From contig NC_087063.1 of assembly GCF_963678635.1 (NCBI RefSeq), positions 27,955,649-28,019,648 of the forward strand: a DNA stretch of 64,000 nt. The letters are read 5' to 3'. Position numbers and translations under genes: made by a program. Shown in pieces: positions 59,001 through 64,000 of the stretch (position 1 is the stretch's first letter; the number at the start of each line of letters is the position of its first letter). Origin of the DNA: Symsagittifera roscoffensis. Its lineage: Eukaryota; Xenacoelomorpha; Acoela; Convolutidae. The notes below the pieces were generated by a model, which had not been told where the DNA came from, did no database searches, and worked only from the letters and a program-made list of their open reading frames with translations.

Positions 59001-60105
59001 TGGTAAGTAAGCCCACAAAAAAACAAGACAAATGATAGTCCAATAATTCTAACTTTTTCAAAAAAAACAGCAATATCCGCACACTCGAAAAAATCAAGGT
59101 CTGATTGACACTCAAACCCTAGCCCTTAGGGTACGAAGAAACGTGTTTTACCCCTAGCCCATGTGACAATAGCCTGGGAGCTAATGAGGATCCATAACAA
59201 AGCAATGTCAATTTCTTGCAGATTTATACAGTTCTTTGCTCTAAAAAGTCTAGTTGCCAATTATAAGTCTTGCTCTCGCAAGTTGCAACATACGACCGAA
59301 TTAGGTCAAAATTAAGTCTAATTACGATCACTTGGTTCATTCGCATTTAATTGGTTTTTAAAATTATGCATATATAGAACAACTAGATCCGAGAGTTTTT
59401 CATATCAAAAGGATACAAAATTGAGCAGTTTAAAATGTACAAGGTAAGGTCAACCTCTGGCAAAGCAATGTAGAAAGTCAGTGACAACACAGGTCCAGCT
59501 AAAACTAGTTCATTGGAATCAGAAAACTTTGTCACGGACCGAAACATCGTGTCAGGTCTTCCCAACTTATGAAGCACAAAACCACAGATGGCACTTGATT
59601 ATGCAAGGACTGTCTCTAAATAGCAATGAAAACATTTGATATAAAATCTCAATTAAACGGAATACTAATTACATGATTAAAATTTCTGTAAATAAAATCA
59701 TTTTGATGCAAATTAGAATTTCGAAATCAAACAAGAACCTGCAAAGACAAATCTACAAATGAGTATGCGACCGCAGGCCCCATTGAAAAGCGTCAATTAG
59801 TCAAACAAAAGAGTATATTTTCCCCAGGAAAAAGAAGACTTGTTGTCAAAAATCAGATAGAACTTGATTTCTGGACTAACTAAGGAGCAAAAAGAAACTC
59901 GATTCAAAACTAAAGTGATTCTCAGTTTATAGAAATTATTTCACAAAAATTGCAATACTTTTATGAGAGGAGCGCATAGAAGATGAAAGAAGGTCATTCA
60001 TATGATGATACTGCATCTTTTCAGTCTTTGTTCAACCAGGGGCGGGAATGATTTTATAATTTCAAGGAAATCACGATAAAAATCAATTTAAATAATAGAA
60101 ATTAC
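56073..60105. other. AT-rich region with repeat fragments
   Basis: No gene is supported. It includes a GAGGCGAAGCTGAGATTCGC head at 56289 followed by AAGCCGAAA-rich repeat to about 57000, and a second AAGCCGATGT-type stretch at 58240-58440. The ACGGAAAAAAGTCTACTACCC phrase appears at 58615 (with GCAAGG), with a diverged version at 59231. A tRNA-like B-box segment lies near 59100-59165 (minus). Confidence 0.5.
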
Positions 60106-60965
60106 TAACAAGACTGCTCGTATCAGGGCGACGCCCTGAATGTTCCGACTGCCTTTTAAGGTCTATGGAGCAGTAATAACATGAAAAATCAAAAGTAAGA
60201 AAAATAAAATAATTTTTTTAAATAAATTTGAGATTTTTGCGAAATTCATCCCCCCCTCCCCCCCCCCCCAAAGCCATATATAGTAGAAAAAGATAGATTT
60301 CGCTCCTAGTAACAAATCAATTATGGCAAATAAGCTACCTTCAACCAATTTGGAACGATTTCTAAGACGGATTAAATCTCCGCTTACGCGTTAATAGCGC
60401 GAAATATATCGCGCGTTAATTGTCCCCAAAGGGCCAAAATGACAATCTTTAAACCCCCACAACTTTGCGAAAAACTTTCGAAGAAAACGGAATCTTTACG
60501 TTGGGGGTGGTTTTTTTTATTCAGTCAATTCAGTCATACAATTGATCGAAAATTGATGTAAACCCCAATGAAGATATCGACATTGAAGATATCGATACTG
60601 AAGATATCGCCCCATTGAAGATAAAAATTCAAAAAATATTTTACCTCCGATCATTTTTGGCGAAGTTTTGAAAGTTTGAAAATTTGGCCATGCTCTGGTC
60701 TAATTTATGCGCACTTTGAAGACTTTATCCACAATCCTGAAAACGTAGCGCAATTTATTTATGCGTGGCGAAACATCCCGCAACAAAATCGTTCCAAATT
60801 GAATTGAGGCTAGCTTATCGACTCAAACTTTTACACTTGATCTTTGATTTTGTCCAAAAAGTATAGTTTTTCAATACTTTATTTTCCCAAAAACCTATTC
60901 GATATGGAATGAGGGTCAGTCGGAACATTCAATGCTTTGCCCTGATATACGAGCAGTCTTGTTAC
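60106..60965. mobile_element. 860-bp element with ~46-bp terminal inverted repeats
   Basis: The left end (60106-60151) and the reverse complement of the right end (60917-60965) both read TAACAAGACTGCTCGTAT and continue to GAATGTTCCGACTG, with small indels. The interior holds a C run (60248-60272), a GCGCGAAATATATCGCGC palindrome near 60398 and a ~15-bp tandem repeat. It has no coding capacity, which fits a non-autonomous DNA element. A target duplication is not clear. Confidence 0.75.
60570..60622. repeat. Short tandem repeat GAAGATATCGAYATT
   Basis: Three to four units of about 15-17 bp within the inverted-repeat element, each centred on the palindrome GATATC. Confidence 0.85.
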
Positions 60966-61354
60966 GACTTTCTGGTTATGAGTGCTTTCTGTGATTATTG
61001 ACCACATAATCGATAAGGCAGAAACAAGGTTAAAAGTTTCAGCTTCTATTTTTCAAGTTACGCATATTCCCTAATTTGGCCCCTGGATGTTTTATCGAGT
61101 TTTTGAGAACAAATGCAAATTTTGCAGATAGATCACGTACAAAATAACGAAGTTTCGAAGCATCCACTATAAGGTAGTTGTGCACTAAATTGGTTTATGA
61201 CATAAGGCTAGAGCTAGCTGTACTAAATAACGTATTAGGACTGGGTCGAGCAATTTGCACCGGTTATTGGGGAGGAAATTTCTGTGATCCAATCCAAAGC
61301 TGAGGGTTCATGGTTTGATGAGGGTAGAAAGAAGCAGCAGAGTGCCCAACTTCT

Positions 61355-61460
61355 TCAGATATTTGAGCTTCTTTGTTGCCCAGCCTTTTGCTCGTTTACA
61401 ATCCTTCTTAGATCTGCTAAGATGTCTTCAGTGTTCAATTCCTGCTGTGATACAGATTGG
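61355..61460 (-). CDS. Possible terminal coding exon, unrecognised
   Basis: On the minus strand a strong pyrimidine-rich acceptor (AGTTCTGTTTCAG) is followed by 34 codons and TGA, encoding SVSQQELNTEDILADLRRIV and a short polar tail. Amino-acid composition looks protein-like, helical and charged. A neighbouring frame stays open to 61264 with similarly coding-like sequence (SEEVGHSAASFYPHQTM), so a frame break may be present. No upstream exon was found before the window end, and the + strand frame at 61284-61550 competes. It may be the last exon of a gene to the right or a relic. Confidence 0.3.
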
Positions 61461-62369
61461 CTGAAACAGAACTTTACGAGTCTATCTTTTTTTATCCAAA
61501 ACAGAAAACGAAGTTTTAATGAAAAACTTATTACAATTCAAATACTTTAAAGCTTGTACGGAATTAAGATCAGTAATTAGTAAAGCAAGATTTGAGTGCA
61601 AGAAAATACACTGATCTTAACTTTTAGAGACAAACAATATATTTATAACTCAAGCAACTTACACCATATTGACTTATTTTTGACTCAAACCAACTGGCGA
61701 GCCTACCGCAGTTATAAATGCTTCTTAACAATCAGTTAACTTATAATTTAACAAGTTAAAAAGGTTCCAGAGAAAAATAAGAGTTATGTGCCTTAGCAGT
61801 ACTAAAAAAAACATTTTAGGATGAATCGTTGAGAAACCCATAGGCCAAGCTAAGATTCACTTACGATGCAAAATAATATATGAAAGTTTTACGAAAACAA
61901 ATTCACAAAAAACTGCTTGTTTGACACAACTTTAACTTTAAAAATTTCAACTCGAGCCAATCATTTAAGATCTAGAGAATTTATATAATTCCTTTTCAAA
62001 ACAACTGCTACCTAATTTTTTTTCAAAAAAATCGTTCATTTCTAAAAGAAGTCTGTATTCATTGAGAAATGAACAAAAACAGAGTACGTAAATAATTTTT
62101 TTTGAAACCGTCGTCTAGCTCGAAAAAATTTCATTAATTAATTTACGAAACTAGAACATATCCAAAAAAGACTGTTTTCCATTTTCCCCAACATTTGAAT
62201 TTCAGTTTGGAAAAATTATTTTTACGTTATCACAATGTAATGAAGTATTGTGAACAGATTTGTTCTTCATATCTTGCATCTTAACAACACGCAATCAGCC
62301 ATAATAACACATGAGACAACTATGAACATGGAAAATTTGGAATGTGTGGAGGGGGGAGGAAAGTGGAAA

Positions 62370-63190
62370 AAAGCCCCAACAGACAGTTAGAAAAGAGTGA
62401 ATGAACACATGGAAACAAAAAACTGTCTCAAAGTATAAAATATATGGCCTGAACCCTCTTTGAATTTCGAGACGAACTTATCATTGAAACTTTTTTGATA
62501 AACTCAACGCAACTTGAGAACAACTGATCAATAGGTAAAATTTTTATTCAGCTTGGAAATCTAAAAATTAAATTCTACTTTCGAAACTAGAAGTCAATCA
62601 CGTTTTTTTTGCGCAATTTTCACTATGTTCATGTTTGGATAAAGCAAAATACCTAGTTTTTGGCGGATTCAAATTAAATTGAACTCAAAAAAGCATATAT
62701 ATCCAGGGTGACCACTTTTTTGTCGACTTTTTTTTAGGTCGACCAAATTAATTTTTCAAGCTCTGCCAAAGCACTAAAAAGTCCCCGCAGGCATTATTTT
62801 GAATAAACAGGCTGAAAAAGTCGTTTTTCGGCACTTTTTGAAAAATTTTGAAAAAAAAATTGCGTTTTTTCGGCGCGCGCTCACCCCTCAATATAAGTAT
62901 ATATTGGCGCCCAAGGCGCCTTTAGAAAAATTTTAGGGTCCGTCACCAAAAACCGTTGTAAATAGTGAGTTTTAGTGACCATTGAAAAAAAAGTGACCAA
63001 TAGTGACTGGTCACTAAAATAGTGGCTAAGTGGTCACCCTGTTTATACCTAAACGCAATCATAAATCCTTTAATATGTATGAACGTACGTCTGTAGTTAT
63101 TAGAGCATTTTTAAAAAATTTCTGTAAAAAAGCAAAAAAATATATCAAGACCTATATAAGAGCCTTCACTACGTTCATCGACTCTTAGAA
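62370..63190. repeat. ACATAGCC-type repeat interrupted by a MITE
   Basis: The left part (62370-62703) and right part (63042-63190) together match one full copy of the family seen at 34595-35045. The break falls in the phrase that reads GCATACATACCTTAG in intact copies. Confidence 0.75.
62704..63041. mobile_element. hAT-like MITE, 338 bp
   Basis: Perfect 14-bp terminal inverted repeats, CAGGGTGACCACTT, close the element. The flanking octamers TATATATC and TTTATACC agree at 6 of 8 positions, as expected for an old hAT 8-bp target duplication. The CAGGG start is typical of hAT ends. The interior has an inner GTGACCA/TGGTCAC-rich right end and a CGGCGCGCGCTC core, and no coding capacity. A related interior without ends lies near 27298-27455. 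Confidence 0.82.
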
Positions 63191-64000
63191 GGGATAGAAT
63201 GCGAGAAGAAAGGAGCGGAAATTTAACGCAAAACACAGGCAAAGCTCTGCTTCGCAAACACTATTTCGAACACGACAAAAATGCAGCTCTATAAAATTCA
63301 ATAAGAAAAGGTAGCAATAAGCCTCCAGTTAGTAAAAATTCGGCTACGTTTCGGATTCGATCTTTCGAACAAGAGATTATGAGTCGCATGCACTAGCCAC
63401 TAAGCGATATTCGCTTAAGATTACACAAACACTAGCCACAAATGAAGCTACAGATCGTGATTATGGCAGAAAGGCCACCAATTAAGTAAACAATTTTAAA
63501 GAACACTTTTACTTGCGAGTTAGGTTGAAAAAACCAAGCTTGGTAAAAATACACTACTCTGGCAAGCTGGCTAGTGTAACAAGAAAAAAAAGCATTGAAA
63601 CGATAATCCAACAACTCCAGCAGTTTCCTCAGAAAAACATCAAATTGCAGATATTTAAAAAAAAAACAGATCCAACCAGCATTCCAATAGAAGACCAAAA
63701 GTTCCAAAAGCACTTGATTCTCAACCGATACTTTCAAGTTGAAATATAAAATAACTTACTTTTTTCAGATTGAGAAACATAACTCGACCGACAAGAAAAA
63801 ATTGATCTAACGAGAAGGCTAACGCTGAGGGGATGAATAATTAAGTGAAAAAAAAAACTTGAAACGGAAATAGAAATCCCAAGCCAAGCAAAACTGGAAA
63901 AAAACTACCAACAACCAAAAACCTATGAAAGTAAGTTTACCCAGCTCCAAACTAAATTAAAGAACTGTGACATCACTACATGACGTCATGCATTCTTATG
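63191..64000. other. Right edge, repeats
   Basis: No gene is supported. An AGGCAAAGCTCTGCTTCGC head lies at 63237, a minus-strand tRNA-like segment at about 63340-63420 (TTAGTGGCTAGTGCATGC with GATCGAATCC), and a GCGAGTTAGGTTG tail phrase near 63515. The last 250 nt resemble AAGCCGAAA-type repeat. Confidence 0.5.

Overview
This is an AT-rich piece of animal nuclear genome. Three conserved metazoan genes can be recognised: CEP97 (centriole capping), NELF-E (Pol II pausing) and transformer-2 (splicing). All have GT-AG introns whose codon phases join exactly at the junctions I could check. The lineage is not resolved; a repeat-rich invertebrate is the safest reading. Most of the window is transposable elements and dispersed repeats, which swell introns to several kilobases.

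Layout. 1-3784: an unrecognised multi-exon gene on the + strand whose introns and 5' flank are full of an AACGTTAA-type motif; a poly(A) signal follows at 3818. 4933-15211 (minus): CEP97, continuing in phase into exons for a fibronectin III and an Ig-like domain. 16944-32025 (minus): NELF-E, five recognised exons over 15 kb. Its introns hold two abutting Tc1-type (DD34E) transposons at 23117-25665, a MULE-like transposase fragment at 30473-30805, and arrays of a ~160-bp repeat. 33719-48155: a head-to-tail segmental duplication (copy A 33719-38563, copy B 38571-48155); copy B also holds a tandem triplication of a ~1757-bp unit. 47755-49915 (minus): transformer-2. Its last coding exon lies inside the duplication, so a second copy with identical protein sits 9.6 kb downstream at 38135-38321. 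50716-53890: a near-complete RTE-like LINE with a 13-bp target-site duplication and one frame break. 53891-64000: repeats, including a tRNA-derived SINE, a hAT-like MITE nested in an older repeat, an 860-bp inverted-repeat element, and one possible minus-strand coding exon.

The three named genes have no obvious common pathway. The most interesting points are the gene-restricted intronic AACGTTAA motif, the possible CEP97-FN3-Ig fusion with two alternative 3' ends, the duplicated tra2 terminal exon in a young segmental duplication, and the clearly datable nested insertions.
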